The notes: generated from the sequence alone by a model not told the origin. A stretch of DNA of 64,000 nt from Mycolicibacterium iranicum (GCF_001650495.1 NZ_LWCS01000001.1:310001-374000); one strand, 5' to 3'. Positions 32,887-44,267 are shown, counted from the first letter of the stretch. Numbers and translations: made by a program.

Positions 32887-34115
32887 CCCTCTCGGTCGCC
32901 TCGCTCATCGCGGTCCTCGCTTTCGCCCTGTTCCGGCCGCACCGGTGGCCCGAGGCGGTTGTGGCGATTCCCGCCGCAGGTCTCGTCATCGCGGCGGGCG
33001 CGGTCTCCTGGCGGGACGCCGCGACCGAGGTGGCGGAGCTGGCGCCCGTGGTGGGATTCCTGGCGGCCGTACTCGTTCTCGCGCGGTTGTGCGACGACGT
33101 CGGCCTGTTCCATTCGGCGGGCGCGTTGATGGCGCGGGCGACCTCAGGTGGCCAGAACCGTCTGCTCGCTTCGGTATTCGCGATCTCAGCCGCCGTCACC
33201 GCGATCCTCAGCCTCGATGCCACCGTCGTCCTGCTGACGCCGGTGGTGCTCGCCACCGCACGCGCACTGGCCGTCCCCGCCCGCCCTCACGCCTACGCCA
33301 CGGCACATCTGGCCAACAGTGCATCGCTGCTACTCCCGGTGTCAAACCTGACGAACCTTCTCGCCTTCAGTGCGGCGGGATTGTCCTTCCTGCACTTCAC
33401 AGCCGCGATGTCGCTGCCCTGGCTGGTGGCGGTGCTTGCCGAGTTCGCGCTGCTACGTTGGCTTTTCGCAAAAGATCTCGCCGTCGAACCACGCCCGGCG
33501 CCCACCGAGCCGCTCGAAGTCCCGCTGTTCGCGCTCACCGTCGTCGGCCTGACCCTGGTCGGGTTCGCCGTAACCTCACTGCTGGGCTTCTCGCCGGCGT
33601 GGGCCGCCCTCTCGGGCGCGCTCTTCCTCGGCGCCCGCGCACTCGCCACGCGCCGTACCACCGTCACCAAAATCGTGGGCGCGCTGGACATCCCGTTCCT
33701 GGCCTTCGTGCTGTGCCTGGGCGTCGTGGTCGTCGCCGTCATGAACAACGGACTCGAAGCCGCGATGCACCGCCTCATCCCCGACGGTCAGAGCCTGGCC
33801 GCGTTGCTAGGCATCGCCGCAGTCGCCGCGGTGCTGTGCAACGTCGTCAACAACCTGCCCGCGGTGCTCGTGCTGCTACCGCTCGTGGCGCCAACAGGGC
33901 CCGCCGCGGTGCTCGCCGTGCTGATCGGCGTGAACGTCGGCCCCAACCTGACCTACGTCGGATCGCTGGCCAACCTGCTGTGGCGCAGCGTCGTTCGCCG
34001 GGACATAAAGGCGGGCTTCGCCGAATTCAGCAGGATCGGGCTGGTGACCACTCCCGCGGTGCTGGTCGCCGCCGTCCTCGGGCTGTGGGCGTGGATCCAG
34101 GTGTTCGGGCTCTAG
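32877..34115 (+). CDS. ArsB/SLC13-type (ion transporter superfamily) permease
   Basis: Membrane protein of 412 residues with about eleven helices and the SLC13/ArsB-like repeats (SLDATVVLLTPVV in the first half, VVNNLPAVLVLLPL and NVGPNLTYVGSLANLLW in the second). Arsenite efflux (ArsB) and anion:sodium symport are both possible. ATG 32877 is the start; the much longer open frame upstream is antiparallel or out-of-frame shadow of the MBL gene. It lies in an overlap with that gene (10 bp) and ends next to convergent rlmB. Confidence 0.83.
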   Translation: MELTLSVASLIAVLAFALFRPHRWPEAVVAIPAAGLVIAAGAVSWRDAATEVAELAPVVGFLAAVLVLARLCDDVGLFHSAGALMARATSGGQNRLLASVFAISAAVTAILSLDATVVLLTPVVLATARALAVPARPHAYATAHLANSASLLLPVSNLTNLLAFSAAGLSFLHFTAAMSLPWLVAVLAEFALLRWLFAKDLAVEPRPAPTEPLEVPLFALTVVGLTLVGFAVTSLLGFSPAWAALSGALFLGARALATRRTTVTKIVGALDIPFLAFVLCLGVVVVAVMNNGLEAAMHRLIPDGQSLAALLGIAAVAAVLCNVVNNLPAVLVLLPLVAPTGPAAVLAVLIGVNVGPNLTYVGSLANLLWRSVVRRDIKAGFAEFSRIGLVTTPAVLVAAVLGLWAWIQVFGL

Positions 34116-34118
34116 TCG

Positions 34119-35060
34119 CTAGCCGCGACGCTGCCTCGCGACCTCGGCCAACACCACGCCCGCGGCCACCGAGGCGTTGAGCGACTCGGTGGGCCCGGCC
34201 ATCGGGATCGACACAATCCGATCGCAGTTCTCGCGCACCAGTCGCGACAACCCCTTACCCTCCGAGCCGACCACGATGACGATCGGGCCGTCCGCCTCGA
34301 TCTGGTCGATGGTGGTGTCACCTGCGGCGTCGAGGCCGACGATCAGCAGGCCCGCGTCCGCCCACTGCTTGAGCGTGCGGGTGAGGTTGGTGGCCCGCGC
34401 GACCCGCAGCCTCGCCGCAGCTCCGGCGCTGGTGCGCCAGGCCACCGCGCTCACCGACGCCGACCGTCGCTGCGGGATGACGACGCCGTGGCCGCCGAAC
34501 GCCGACACCGAGCGGACGATCGCTCCGAGGTTACGGGGGTCGGAGATGTTGTCGAGCGCGACCAGAAGCGGTTGTGCACCATCCTTTTTCGCGTCGCGCA
34601 ACAGGTCCTCGGGGTGCGCGTAGTCGTACGGCGGCACCTGCAGCGCGACGCCCTGGTGCATGCCGTTGGCGGCGATCCGGTCCAGATCGTGCCGAGGTAC
34701 CTCGAGGATCGAGATGCCCTTGTCGGCCGCAATCTGCACCGACTCGGTGAGCCGCTCGTCATTGTCGGCGCCGAGCGCGACATACAGTGCGGTCGCGGGC
34801 ACACCCGCGCGTAGGCATTCGACCACCGGGTTTCGCCCGAGCACGATCTCGGTCTCGTCGGTCTTCTTGTGCCTGCCCTGCGCCGAACGGGCGGCCTTGG
34901 CCGCCCGCTTACCCGCCGGGTGGTGGGGCCGGTCCTTGGCAGCCGGCGTCGCGCCCTTGCCCTCAAGGCCGCGGCGACGCACACCGCCGGAACCCACCGT
35001 GGGCCCCTTCTTCGTTCCCTGTTTCCGCACCGCGCCGCGGCGCTGAGAGTTGCCCGCCAT
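34119..35060 (-). CDS. rlmB: 23S rRNA 2'-O-ribose methyltransferase RlmB/TrmH family
   Basis: SpoU (SPOUT) methyltransferase of 313 residues, predicted to methylate a guanosine of 23S rRNA with SAM. A very basic N-terminal extension (about 1-65, [20 protein letters not shown]) precedes the SpoU substrate-binding domain ([10 protein letters not shown]) and the knotted catalytic domain with [28 protein letters not shown] and [15 protein letters not shown]. It corresponds to M. tuberculosis Rv3579c, abuts the cysS stop with no gap and ends 3 bp from the convergent permease. Confidence 0.93.
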   Translation of the reverse strand: MAGNSQRRGAVRKQGTKKGPTVGSGGVRRRGLEGKGATPAAKDRPHHPAGKRAAKAARSAQGRHKKTDETEIVLGRNPVVECLRAGVPATALYVALGADNDERLTESVQIAADKGISILEVPRHDLDRIAANGMHQGVALQVPPYDYAHPEDLLRDAKKDGAQPLLVALDNISDPRNLGAIVRSVSAFGGHGVVIPQRRSASVSAVAWRTSAGAAARLRVARATNLTRTLKQWADAGLLIVGLDAAGDTTIDQIEADGPIVIVVGSEGKGLSRLVRENCDRIVSIPMAGPTESLNASVAAGVVLAEVARQRRG

Positions 35061-36476
35061 CTACTTGTCCGTCCCGTCCAGGAGCGACCACTGAGGACCG
35101 TCGGCCGTGTCGGTCACCTCGATGCCAGCCTCCTTGAGGCGATCTCGGATGGTGTCGGCCTCGGCCCAGTCGCGCCGCGCCCTGGCCTCCGCGCGGCGAC
35201 GAATCTCGGCGTGCACCAACACGTCCACCGCATTGAGTGCCGCCGACGTCTCGTCGCGCGATTCCCATCGCTCGTCGAGCGGATCGGCGCCCAGGATGCC
35301 CATCATGGCGCGGACCGACATGGCGTGGGTGAGGGCGGCGTCGTGGTCGCCTGCGTCGAGGGCTCTGTTGCCTTCCGCGCGTGCGGCGTGCACCTCGGCG
35401 AGTGCGGCCGGGACCGCGAGATCGTCGTCGAGAGCGGCACCGAACTTCGGCGTCCACTCGCCGGGAACCACCGCGCCGACCCGGTTACGGACCCGATGCA
35501 GGAAATCCTCGACACCGGTGTACGCCTTCGCCGCATCCTGAAGCGCCGTCTCGGAGAATTCCAGCATCGACCGGTAGTGCGCACTACCCAGGTAGTAGCG
35601 CAACTCGGCGGCCCGAACCCGTTGCAGCACAGCAGGAATCGCCAGCACATTGCCGAGCGACTTACTCATCTTCTCGCCGCCCATGGTGACCCAGCCGTTG
35701 TGCAGCCAGAAGCGGGCGAAACCGTCGCCGGCAGCCTCGGCCTGCGCGATCTCGTTCTCGTGGTGGGGGAACACCAGGTCCATCCCGCCGGCGTGGATGT
35801 CGAATTCCGCGCCGAGGTATTCCTGGCACATCGCCACGCATTCGGTGTGCCAGCCGGGGCGGCCGCGGCCCCACGGTGTCGGCCACGACGGCTCACCCGG
35901 CTTCGCGGCCTTCCACAGCGTGAAGTCGCGTTGGTCGCGCTTGCCCGTCGCCACGCCCTCGCCCTGGTGGACGTCGTCGACGCGGTGGCCCGAGAGCTTT
36001 CCGTAGTCGGGCAGGGTCGACACGTTGAAGTAGACGTCGCCGTCGCCCTCGTAGGCGTGCCCGCGGTCGATCAGCCGATCGATGAGCTCCACCATCTGGG
36101 TGATGTGCCCGGTGGCGCGCGGCTCGGCAGAGGGCGGAAGCACTCCCAGCGCGTCGTAGGCAGCTGTGAACGCACGCTCGTAGGTGGCGGCCCACTCCCA
36201 CCACGGCCTGCCCGCGTCGGCGGCCTTGGTGAGGATCTTGTCGTCGATGTCGGTGACATTGCGGATGAACGCGACGTCGAAGCCCTTGGCCGTCAGCCAT
36301 CGGCGCAGCACGTCGAAGGCGACGCCGCTGCGGACGTGCCCGATATGGGGCAGACCCTGCACCGTCGCGCCGCACAGGTAGATCGAGACGTGGCCGGGCC
36401 GCAGTGGCACGAAATCGCGCACACCGCCAGACAAGGTGTCATAGAGCCGCATGACAGCTGCGGGGCGTTCGGTCAC
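35061..36476 (-). CDS. cysS: Cysteinyl-tRNA synthetase
   Basis: Class I aminoacyl-tRNA synthetase, 471 residues, charging tRNA-Cys. HIGH is [10 protein letters not shown] and KMSKS is [11 protein letters not shown]. Zinc-site residues are visible in [16 protein letters not shown] and FPHHENE. The C-terminal anticodon domain runs to ADGPQWSLL. Equivalent to Rv3580c. The start at 36476 gives [17 protein letters not shown]; the ATG eight codons later is also usable. Gene order ispF-cysS-rlmB is conserved with M. tuberculosis. Confidence 0.95.
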   Translation of the reverse strand: MTERPAAVMRLYDTLSGGVRDFVPLRPGHVSIYLCGATVQGLPHIGHVRSGVAFDVLRRWLTAKGFDVAFIRNVTDIDDKILTKAADAGRPWWEWAATYERAFTAAYDALGVLPPSAEPRATGHITQMVELIDRLIDRGHAYEGDGDVYFNVSTLPDYGKLSGHRVDDVHQGEGVATGKRDQRDFTLWKAAKPGEPSWPTPWGRGRPGWHTECVAMCQEYLGAEFDIHAGGMDLVFPHHENEIAQAEAAGDGFARFWLHNGWVTMGGEKMSKSLGNVLAIPAVLQRVRAAELRYYLGSAHYRSMLEFSETALQDAAKAYTGVEDFLHRVRNRVGAVVPGEWTPKFGAALDDDLAVPAALAEVHAARAEGNRALDAGDHDAALTHAMSVRAMMGILGADPLDERWESRDETSAALNAVDVLVHAEIRRRAEARARRDWAEADTIRDRLKEAGIEVTDTADGPQWSLLDGTDK

Positions 36477-36487
36477 GACGGGCCAGC

Positions 36488-36982
36488 TTACCGGCCTGAT
36501 GAGGCTTTACCGTCATCGTCAACCACCAGGGCCGTCGCGATCGCCGCCAGGCCCTCCCCCCGACCTGTCAGCCCGAGACCGTCGGTGGTGGTGGCCGCCA
36601 CCGACACCGGAGCGTCCAACAGTTCGGAAAGCAGCTTCTGGGCCTCGGCTCGTCGGGGGCCGACCTTCGGTCGGTTTCCGATGACCTGCACCGCGGCATT
36701 TCCGACGCGTAGCCCCTGCTCGGTCAGCAGAGAGTGGACGTGGCGGAGCATGTCCGCCCCGCTGACACCCCGCCATTGCGGCCGACCGGTGCCGAAGACC
36801 TCGCCGACGTCGCCCATGCCCGCCGCCGACAGCAGCGCGTCACAGAGGGCATGGGCAGCGACGTCACCGTCCGAGTGGCCCGCGCAGCCGTCCGCGCCGT
36901 CGAACAACAGGCACAGCAGCCAGCACGGGCGACCGGACTCAATGGGATGGACGTCGGTACCGAGACCGACGCGGATGTTCAC
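36488..36982 (-). CDS. ispF: 2-C-methyl-D-erythritol 2,4-cyclodiphosphate synthase
   Basis: IspF, 164 residues, cyclises CDP-ME phosphate to MEcPP in the MEP isoprenoid pathway. Family blocks are [12 protein letters not shown], the metal-binding [20 protein letters not shown], and [18 protein letters not shown] 36982 is chosen to match the M. tuberculosis protein; the longer open frame is the shadow of carD. It begins 8 bp after carD. In M. tuberculosis ispD (Rv3582c) stands between carD and ispF; here there is no room for it. Confidence 0.94.
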   Translation of the reverse strand: MNIRVGLGTDVHPIESGRPCWLLCLLFDGADGCAGHSDGDVAAHALCDALLSAAGMGDVGEVFGTGRPQWRGVSGADMLRHVHSLLTEQGLRVGNAAVQVIGNRPKVGPRRAEAQKLLSELLDAPVSVAATTTDGLGLTGRGEGLAAIATALVVDDDGKASSGR

Positions 36983-36990
36983 TGCCGCCT

Positions 36991-37548
<558 letters not shown>

Positions 37549-37751
37549 TCAGGGGCACAGTCGGTGAACACTAGGGGTTGACAGGCCAGCGAATCCGTGC
37601 ATCGCGGGCGACCCTTTTCACCGCCCCCGGGCCACTGCAACCCCTCCGCTACCGCGGGCTTTCCATACCTACTACTCTGCATAGTCGAACCGCTGGGGCC
37701 GCCTGGACCCGGCATGCCACGCCGCCCCGTCGGCCGAGCAGGAGGTCCCCA

Positions 37752-38354
37752 GTGAACCCCTTCAAACGGCGCTCCTCGGCCGCTGCGGCCGTGGCTACTT
37801 TCGGACTGGCCGTCTCTGTCGTGCTGAGCGGGTGTGGCGCGGGTCAGGTCTCCCAGACCGCGACCCAGGAGCCCGCGGTCAACGGCACGAGTGGCAAAGC
37901 CGGTCCCATCGCCTTGCGCAACGTCCATATCCGCGCCGAGCAGACGACCGACTACGTCGAGCCGGGCTCGGAGGCCGAACTGATCTTCGTGGCAGCGAAC
38001 ACTTCGGCCGACGTCCCGGACAAGCTGGTCTCGATCACGTCCGACATCGGCTCGGTGACCCTGACCGGTGGAGGCGACGTGCCCGTCAACGGGTCCCTCA
38101 TGGTGGGCTCGCCCGACGGCCAGGCCACCGCGCTGGAGGCCGTCGAACCCGCCGACACCGCCGAGGCCACCATCGAGTTGAGCAAGCCGATCACCAACGG
38201 GCTCACCTATGACTTCACCTTCACCTTCGAGAAGGCCGGGGAGACCACCGTCGCCGTGCCGATCTCGGCGGGAGAGACGCCGCGTCGCGACGGCCCGGTC
38301 GGGGGCGGTGCCGAGGGGTCCGGGGGATCCGGAGAACACTCCGGCGGCCACTAG
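37752..38354 (+). CDS. lpqE: LpqE-like lipoprotein
   Basis: Exported lipoprotein of 200 residues with lipobox VLSGC after [10 protein letters not shown], corresponding in position and sequence to M. tuberculosis LpqE (Rv3584). The mature domain looks like a beta-sandwich ([37 protein letters not shown]); the tail is Gly/Ser-rich and ends GEHSGGH. Function is not established. GTG 37752 follows AGGAGGTC, a strong ribosome-binding site; an upstream frame is rejected. The 272-bp space to divergent carD must hold both promoters. radA follows after 55 bp. Confidence 0.9.
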   Translation: MNPFKRRSSAAAAVATFGLAVSVVLSGCGAGQVSQTATQEPAVNGTSGKAGPIALRNVHIRAEQTTDYVEPGSEAELIFVAANTSADVPDKLVSITSDIGSVTLTGGGDVPVNGSLMVGSPDGQATALEAVEPADTAEATIELSKPITNGLTYDFTFTFEKAGETTVAVPISAGETPRRDGPVGGGAEGSGGSGEHSGGH

Positions 38355-38409
38355 GCGACACGACTGCCGACAACGCGGTTCTGTCGGTGCGTGCGGTTAC
38401 CGTCAGCGC

Positions 38410-39807
38410 GTGGCCCGGACAAATTCGAAAGTACGTTCGCAGTTCCGTTGCTCCGAGTGCCATCACGTCACGCCGAAATGGGTTGGCCGCTGCCCTGACT
38501 GCGGCACCTGGGGCACCGTCAACGAAGTCGCGCTGACCGCGGTCGGCGGCTCGGCGACCCGGAGGGCCGTCGCACCTGCTTCGCCCGCGGTGCCGATCAG
38601 TTCCATCGACCCGGGAACCACCCGCCATTTCCACACCGGCATCAGCGAGTTGGACCGCGTCCTCGGCGGCGGCCTGGTCCCGGGATCGGTCACGCTGCTG
38701 GCCGGTGATCCCGGCGTCGGGAAGTCGACGCTGCTGCTCGAGGTGGCGCACCGGTGGGCGTCCACCGGACGACGCGCGCTGTATCTGTCCGGTGAGGAGT
38801 CCGCGGGCCAGATCAGGCTGCGCGCCGAACGCACCGGATGCACCCACGACGAGGTGTATCTGGCCGCCGAATCCGACCTACAGACCGCCCTGGGCCACAT
38901 CGACGCGGTTGCGCCGAGTCTTGTCGTGGTCGACTCGGTGCAGACCATGTCGACCACCGAGGCCGACGGGGTGACCGGCGGCGTCACCCAGGTACGCGCG
39001 GTCACCACCGCACTGACGATGACGGCCAAGACGACCGGTGTCGCGATGCTGCTCGTCGGTCATGTCACCAAGGACGGCGCGATCGCCGGCCCGCGCTCCC
39101 TGGAACACCTCGTCGACGTGGTGCTGCACTTCGAGGGTGACCGCGCATCGGCGCTACGCATGGTCCGCGGAATCAAGAATCGTTTCGGCGCCGCCGATGA
39201 GGTCGGCTGTTTCCTGTTGCACGACAACGGAATCGAATGCGTGTCCGACCCCTCGGGGTTGTTCCTCGACCAGCGCCCCAAGCCCGTGTCCGGCACCGCG
39301 GTGACCGTCACCCTCGACGGTAAGCGGCCGATGATCGGCGAGGTACAGGCCCTGATCGGCTCGCCCGCCAGCGGCAGCCCGCGCCGCGCCGTCAGCGGCA
39401 TCGACTCCTCGCGTGCCGCGATGATCACCGCCGTCCTGGAGAAGCGGGCACGGCTGCCGGTCGGGGCCAACGACATCTACCTGTCGACGGTCGGCGGCAT
39501 GCGATTGACCGATTCGTCGTCGGATCTCGCCGTGGCGCTGGCGATCGCGTCGGCGTTCACCGATCTGGCGCTGCCCACGACCGCGATCGCGATCGGCGAA
39601 GTCGGGCTCGCCGGTGACCTGCGGCGGGTCACCGGTATGGACAAGAGGCTCGCCGAGGCAGCGCGGCTGGGCTTCACCTACGCCGTCGTACCGTCCGGAG
39701 TGTCAGGCGCGCCCCGCGGGCTGCAGGTGCTGCCCGCCGACAACATCGGCGCGGCATTGCAGGTGTTGCGGCGGATCAGCCAGAATGACGCGAGCCAGGG
39801 ACGGTGA
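38410..39807 (+). CDS. radA: RadA DNA repair ATPase
   Basis: RadA/Sms, 465 residues, a RecA-related helicase that promotes branch migration in recombinational repair. It has the N-terminal zinc finger Cys14-Cys17-Cys28-Cys31, Walker [10 protein letters not shown], the RadA-specific KNRFG motif ([10 protein letters not shown]) and a C-terminal Lon-protease-like domain ([20 protein letters not shown]). GTG 38410 is the start giving [14 protein letters not shown]; a longer frame overlaps lpqE. disA follows 10 bp later, the same pair as Rv3585-Rv3586. Confidence 0.95.
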   Translation: MARTNSKVRSQFRCSECHHVTPKWVGRCPDCGTWGTVNEVALTAVGGSATRRAVAPASPAVPISSIDPGTTRHFHTGISELDRVLGGGLVPGSVTLLAGDPGVGKSTLLLEVAHRWASTGRRALYLSGEESAGQIRLRAERTGCTHDEVYLAAESDLQTALGHIDAVAPSLVVVDSVQTMSTTEADGVTGGVTQVRAVTTALTMTAKTTGVAMLLVGHVTKDGAIAGPRSLEHLVDVVLHFEGDRASALRMVRGIKNRFGAADEVGCFLLHDNGIECVSDPSGLFLDQRPKPVSGTAVTVTLDGKRPMIGEVQALIGSPASGSPRRAVSGIDSSRAAMITAVLEKRARLPVGANDIYLSTVGGMRLTDSSSDLAVALAIASAFTDLALPTTAIAIGEVGLAGDLRRVTGMDKRLAEAARLGFTYAVVPSGVSGAPRGLQVLPADNIGAALQVLRRISQNDASQGR

Positions 39808-39817
39808 GGATTGTGGG

Positions 39818-40939
39818 GTGGCGGTGAAGTCAGCGACGGGCAGGAGCTCGCGCACGGTCGTGCCGTTGACGCGTCCCACCCTGCGCGAGACGATCGCGCG
39901 ACTCGCGCCGGGGACGCCCCTGCGGGACGGTCTCGAGCGCATCCTGCGTGGCCGGACCGGCGCGCTGATCCTGATCGGCTACGACGACAGCGTGGAGACC
40001 ATCTGCGACGGCGGATTCTCGCTCGACGTCCGCTACGCGCCGACCCGGCTGCGTGAGCTGTCCAAGATGGACGGCGCCGTCGTGCTCTCCACGGACGGCA
40101 GCCGCATCCTGCGCGCCAACGTCCAACTCGTGCCCGATCCGTCGATACCCACCGAGGAATCCGGGACCCGGCACCGCTCAGCCGAGAGAACGGCGATCCA
40201 GACCGGCTATCCGGTCATCTCGGTCAGCCATTCGATGAGCATCGTGACCGTGTACGTGGCCGGAGAACGCCACGTCATCCCCGACTCCGCGGCGATCCTG
40301 TCGCGCGCCAATCAGACCATCGACACGCTGGAGCGGTACAAGACGCGCCTCGACGAAGTCAGCAGGCAGCTTTCGACCGCCGAGATCGAGGACTTCGTCA
40401 CGCTGCGCGACGTGATGACCGTCGTCCAGCGTCTCGAGATGGTGCGCCGCATCAGCCTCGAAATCGATTCGGACGTGGTCGAGCTCGGCACCGACGGGCG
40501 GCAGCTCAAACTCCAGCTCGACGAACTCGTCGGGGACAATGAGACGGACCGCGAGCTCATCGTGCGGGACTACCACGCCAACCCCGACCCGCCGACCTCG
40601 GCACAGGTGACGGCGACGCTGGAGGAGCTCGACAGCCTCTCCGACAGCGAGCTGCTCGACTTCACCACGCTGGCAAGGGTTTTCGGTTACCCATCGACGG
40701 CAGAGGCCCAGGATTCGGCGATGAGTTCGCGCGGCTACCGCGCGATGTCCGGCATTCCGCGGCTGCAGTTCGCCCACGTCGATCTGCTGGTCCGCAACTT
40801 CGGCTCACTGCAGGGCCTGCTCGCAGCCAGCGCCAGCGACCTGCAATCGGTCGAGGGCATCGGCTCGATGTGGGCGCGTCACATCAGGGAGGGCCTGTCA
40901 CAGCTGGCCGAGTCGACGATCGCCGACCGGCTCGCCTGA
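39818..40939 (+). CDS. disA: DisA diadenylate cyclase
   Basis: Makes c-di-AMP from two ATP and scans DNA for damage. The 373-residue protein has an N-terminal DAC domain with DGA ([13 protein letters not shown]) and RHRSAE ([11 protein letters not shown]) motifs, a helical linker, and a C-terminal helix-hairpin-helix domain ([20 protein letters not shown]). GTG 39818 with TGAGGA upstream gives [11 protein letters not shown] before the conserved [16 protein letters not shown]; it is slightly longer at the N-terminus than Rv3586. Organised with radA. Confidence 0.96.
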   Translation: MAVKSATGRSSRTVVPLTRPTLRETIARLAPGTPLRDGLERILRGRTGALILIGYDDSVETICDGGFSLDVRYAPTRLRELSKMDGAVVLSTDGSRILRANVQLVPDPSIPTEESGTRHRSAERTAIQTGYPVISVSHSMSIVTVYVAGERHVIPDSAAILSRANQTIDTLERYKTRLDEVSRQLSTAEIEDFVTLRDVMTVVQRLEMVRRISLEIDSDVVELGTDGRQLKLQLDELVGDNETDRELIVRDYHANPDPPTSAQVTATLEELDSLSDSELLDFTTLARVFGYPSTAEAQDSAMSSRGYRAMSGIPRLQFAHVDLLVRNFGSLQGLLAASASDLQSVEGIGSMWARHIREGLSQLAESTIADRLA

Positions 40940-40940
40940 G

Positions 40941-41732
40941 CTATCCCACGGGTGCCGGAACGGGACCTGGCGGAGGTCCGGGCGGCAGAGCCTGCGCGGG
41001 CGGGGCGACAATGAACGGCACCGGCGCGGATCGGAGATTTCCGAGCTGAACGACCAGGTTGTAGGTGCCCGGCCCGATCGGTTGCCGCGGCAGCGGGCAA
41101 TTCGGCGCCGAACCCATACCCGTCCACGTCACTTCAGTGGTCACCTGCTCGCCCGGCTGGAATGTCTTGATCAGCGTCTCGTTCGATGGAGCGCAGTCGA
41201 GGTTCGACCACAGCCGCTGATTGTCGAGGGAGTACACGTAGGCGGCCAGGACCGCGGCGCCGACGTCACGCTGGCAGGCAACCAGGCCGATGTTGGTCAC
41301 GACCATGGTGAACTTCGGCTGGTCGCCGACGATGAACTGCGGCTGGTTGGTGATCCCCTTGACCGCCAAAGTGGAGTCAGGGCAGTCGTCGCCCTCTTTG
41401 AGAATCGGCGGCGGCACCACCGCGGCCGTCGGGGTCGGCGTCGGCGGTGGTGCCTGTTGTGCCGGTGGCTGGATCGGAGACTTGATCTCAGGGTTCTCGC
41501 CGGGAAGCGGTGTCGGCGCAGCGGCCTGATCGGTCTGCGCGGTGGACTCACTGGCGGTCGGCTGCTCGGTGCTCCTGGTGTTCACCACGACCACCGTGAT
41601 GACCGCGACCACGATCCCGATGACCAGCGCCGCGACCCCGAGCGCAAGCGCCCTGCGTCGCCAGTAGATTTGCCTGGGCAGCGGCCCATGCGGTTCCAGA
41701 TCCAGCACAACATCACGGTAAGGGCACGTCAC
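40941..41732 (-). CDS. Membrane-anchored Pro-rich protein, Rv3587c-like
   Basis: A 263-residue protein with a short cytoplasmic N-terminus, one membrane helix (LALGVAALVIGIVVAVITVVV), a Thr/Pro/Ala-rich linker (about 55-110) and a C-terminal extracytoplasmic domain with four cysteines (DDCPDST, VACQRD, LDCAPS, NCPLP). Similar in order and position to M. tuberculosis Rv3587c. Function unknown. It ends 1 bp from the convergent disA stop. The exact start is uncertain; an in-frame GTG eight codons in is possible. Confidence 0.8.
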   Translation of the reverse strand: MTCPYRDVVLDLEPHGPLPRQIYWRRRALALGVAALVIGIVVAVITVVVVNTRSTEQPTASESTAQTDQAAAPTPLPGENPEIKSPIQPPAQQAPPPTPTPTAAVVPPPILKEGDDCPDSTLAVKGITNQPQFIVGDQPKFTMVVTNIGLVACQRDVGAAVLAAYVYSLDNQRLWSNLDCAPSNETLIKTFQPGEQVTTEVTWTGMGSAPNCPLPRQPIGPGTYNLVVQLGNLRSAPVPFIVAPPAQALPPGPPPGPVPAPVG

Positions 41733-41764
41733 GCCGCCCTGTTCGACGTTGCTCGGCGTGTCGC

Positions 41765-42385
41765 CTAGCTTTCGCCGATGTCACCGATATGGTCGCGCAG
41801 CACCACCTGTCCGTCGGCCAGCTGGTAAGTCAGCCCCGCGACCGCGAGCCGGTTGTCCCGGACCGCGTCGGCCACCGCGGTCGAGCGCTCCAGCAGCTGC
41901 TTGCCCGTCTCCGTGACGTGACGCGCCTCGAACTCGTCGACCCGGGTGAGCCCGTCCCGCCGACCGGCAAGGATCGACGGTGTGACACGCTCCACCACGT
42001 CGCGGATGTAGCCGCCGGGGACGTCACCGGTGTCGATGGCAGCCAGGGTCGCACCGACGGCACCGCAGCTGTCATGTCCGAGCACGACGATCAGCGGCAC
42101 GTTGAGCACCGTGACCGCGTATTCGATCGACCCGAGCACAGCGCCGTCGATGACATGGCCGGCGGTACGGATCACGAACATGTCGCCGAGGCCCTGATCG
42201 AAGATGATCTCGGCGGCCACGCGGCTGTCGGAGCATCCGAACACGATCGCGGTGGGCTTCTGCGCCGCGGCGAGGCTGGCCCGGTGCGCGACACTTTGGC
42301 TGGGATGCTCGGCCTTCCCCGCGACGAAGCGCTCGTTACCCTCCTTGAGTGCTTTCCAGGCTGTCAATGGACTCGTGTTCGGCAT
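41765..42385 (-). CDS. canB: Beta-class carbonic anhydrase (CanB type)
   Basis: Zinc enzyme interconverting CO2 and bicarbonate, 206 residues. The zinc ligands are Cys in FGCSDSRVAAE and His/Cys in GHDSCGAV, with the Asp-Arg dyad in SDSRVA. ATG 42385 starts MPNTSPLTAWKALKEGNERF, as in Rv3588c. The start codon shares bases with that of divergent mutY (CATG), so neither gene has a private promoter spacer. The upstream frame extension is mutY antisense. Confidence 0.94.
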   Translation of the reverse strand: MPNTSPLTAWKALKEGNERFVAGKAEHPSQSVAHRASLAAAQKPTAIVFGCSDSRVAAEIIFDQGLGDMFVIRTAGHVIDGAVLGSIEYAVTVLNVPLIVVLGHDSCGAVGATLAAIDTGDVPGGYIRDVVERVTPSILAGRRDGLTRVDEFEARHVTETGKQLLERSTAVADAVRDNRLAVAGLTYQLADGQVVLRDHIGDIGES

Positions 42386-43283
42386 GGCCGTCATTCTGCC
42401 CCAGTCGGTCTCGATGATCGATGCAAGGACGTTGATTGGTTGGTACGAGCGCGCCCAGCGCGACCTTCCGTGGCGCAGGCCGGGCGTGTCGGCGTGGCAG
42501 ATTCTCGTCAGCGAGTTCATGCTGCAGCAGACGCCCGTCGCCCGCGTGGAGCCGATCTGGCTGGCGTGGATCGCGCGCTGGCCGACCCCGTCGGCGACCG
42601 CGGCAGCCGGGGCCGCCGACGTGCTGAGGGCATGGGGCAAGCTCGGCTACCCGCGACGCGCCAAACGGCTGCACGAGTGTGCCACCGTGATCGCCACCGA
42701 GCACGGCGATGTCGTGCCCGATGATGTCGACACCCTGTTGAGCCTGCCCGGCATCGGCACCTACACCGCGCGCGCCGTCGCCTGCTTCGCCTACGGCAAA
42801 CGGGTGCCGGTGGTGGACACGAACGTGCGGCGAGTGGTGGCACGCGCGGTGCACGGCCTGCCCGACGCGGGGTCGCCGTCGACGCGCGACCTCGGCGACG
42901 TCGAAGCATTACTCCCCGATGACCAGACGGCACCGCAGTTCTCGGTGGCGTTGATGGAGTTGGGAGCGACCGTGTGTACGGCCCGCAGCCCTCGGTGCGG
43001 CGTGTGCCCGCTGGAGCACTGCGAGTGGCGAGCGCGCGGTTTCCCGGAAGGGACGGCACCGACCAAGCGGGTGCAGAAGTACGCGGGCACCGATCGACAG
43101 GTTCGCGGCCGACTCCTGGATGTGTTGCGGGCCAAGGATTCTCCGGTCACCCGCGCCGAACTGGACGTGGCGTGGACGGTCGACACCGCACAGCGGGACC
43201 GGGCGCTCGATTCGCTTCTCGTCGACGGATTGGTGGAGCAGACCGCCGACGGACGGTTCGCCCTCTGCGGCGAAGGGGACTGA
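42384..43283 (+). CDS. mutY: A/G-specific adenine glycosylase MutY
   Basis: Removes adenine opposite 8-oxoguanine. The 299-residue protein has the MutY N-terminal SEFMLQQTPVARVEPIW, the catalytic helix-hairpin-helix LPGIGTYTARAVACFAYG with catalytic Asp in VVDTNVRRV, and the [4Fe-4S] cysteines CTARSPRCGVCPLEHC. It lacks the long C-terminal MutT-like domain, as Rv3589 does. ATG 42384 gives MAVILPQSVSMIDARTL, aligned with the Rv3589 start; ATG 42414 is an alternative without the overlap of canB. Confidence 0.92.
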   Translation: MAVILPQSVSMIDARTLIGWYERAQRDLPWRRPGVSAWQILVSEFMLQQTPVARVEPIWLAWIARWPTPSATAAAGAADVLRAWGKLGYPRRAKRLHECATVIATEHGDVVPDDVDTLLSLPGIGTYTARAVACFAYGKRVPVVDTNVRRVVARAVHGLPDAGSPSTRDLGDVEALLPDDQTAPQFSVALMELGATVCTARSPRCGVCPLEHCEWRARGFPEGTAPTKRVQKYAGTDRQVRGRLLDVLRAKDSPVTRAELDVAWTVDTAQRDRALDSLLVDGLVEQTADGRFALCGEGD

Positions 43284-43286
43284 CGC

Positions 43287-44267
43287 TCAGGCGATGACCG
43301 CGATGTCCTGCTCGGCTGCGTTGAAGCGTCGTCGGTAGTCCGACGGTGTCACGCCGACGATCCGGCGGAAGTGGTGGCGCAACAGGGTCGCGGTTCCGAA
43401 CCCCGACCGCTCGGCGATCTGGTCGATGTCCAACGTCGACTCCTCGAGCATGCGCCGCGCGTACAGCACCCGCTGATCGGTGACCCACTGCATCGGGGTG
43501 CGGCCCGTCTCCTCGACGAACCGGCGCGCGAAGGTGCGGCCCGACATGTGGGCGCGGCGCGCCAGCGTCGTGACGGTGTGCGGCTTGTCGAGATTGGCCA
43601 GGATCCAGTCGAGGTGCGGCGCGAACCGCTCCGAACATCTCACCGGGATCGGCTGGTCGATGTACTGCCGCTGACCGCCGTCACGCTGCGGCGGCACCAC
43701 CATGCGGCGGGCGATCTTGTTGGTGACCTCGCTGCCCAGTTCGCGACGCACCAGGTGCAGGCATGCATCGATGCCCGCGGCGGTGCCCGCACTGGTGATC
43801 AGGTTGCCGTCGTCGACGAAAAGGACGTTGCGGTCGACCTTGGCCGTCGGGTACATCGCGGCCAGCGCGTCGGCGTGCATCCAGTGCGTCGTGCACGGTC
43901 GACCATCCAACAGGCCCGCGGCACCTGCGACGAATGCGCCCGAGCACACGGTCAGGATCGTCGAACCGGTTTCCGCGGCCCGCCGCACCGCGTCCAGCGC
44001 TTCGGGGAGGTAGGTGCCCTCTTGGCTGGCGATTGCGGGGATGGCGACCAGGTCGGCACCGATCAGGTCGTCGAGCCCGTGGTCGGGCACAATCGTCGCG
44101 CCGACCGACGTCCGCAACGGCCGGCCCGGTTCGGGTCCGCACACCTTGAAGTCGAAGTTGGGGACGCCCTCGGCCGAGCGGTCGATGCCGAACACCTCGC
44201 AGACGACGCCGAACTCGAAGACCGCCAGGCCGTCGAGAACCAGCACCGACACCGTCTTTATCGCCAT
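43287..44267 (-). CDS. GlxA-type AraC-family regulator
   Basis: A 326-residue transcription factor: an N-terminal DJ-1/PfpI-like domain (about 1-190, with ILTVCSGAFVAGAAGLLDG around the would-be nucleophile cysteine) and a C-terminal AraC double helix-turn-helix (VTTLARRAHMSGRTFARRF, IAERSGFGTATLLRHHFRR). The target is unknown; the divergent small membrane-protein gene is the obvious candidate, since the 72-bp spacer holds a perfect palindrome and a second inverted repeat. It converges with mutY with a 3-bp gap. Confidence 0.9.
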   Translation of the reverse strand: MAIKTVSVLVLDGLAVFEFGVVCEVFGIDRSAEGVPNFDFKVCGPEPGRPLRTSVGATIVPDHGLDDLIGADLVAIPAIASQEGTYLPEALDAVRRAAETGSTILTVCSGAFVAGAAGLLDGRPCTTHWMHADALAAMYPTAKVDRNVLFVDDGNLITSAGTAAGIDACLHLVRRELGSEVTNKIARRMVVPPQRDGGQRQYIDQPIPVRCSERFAPHLDWILANLDKPHTVTTLARRAHMSGRTFARRFVEETGRTPMQWVTDQRVLYARRMLEESTLDIDQIAERSGFGTATLLRHHFRRIVGVTPSDYRRRFNAAEQDIAVIA

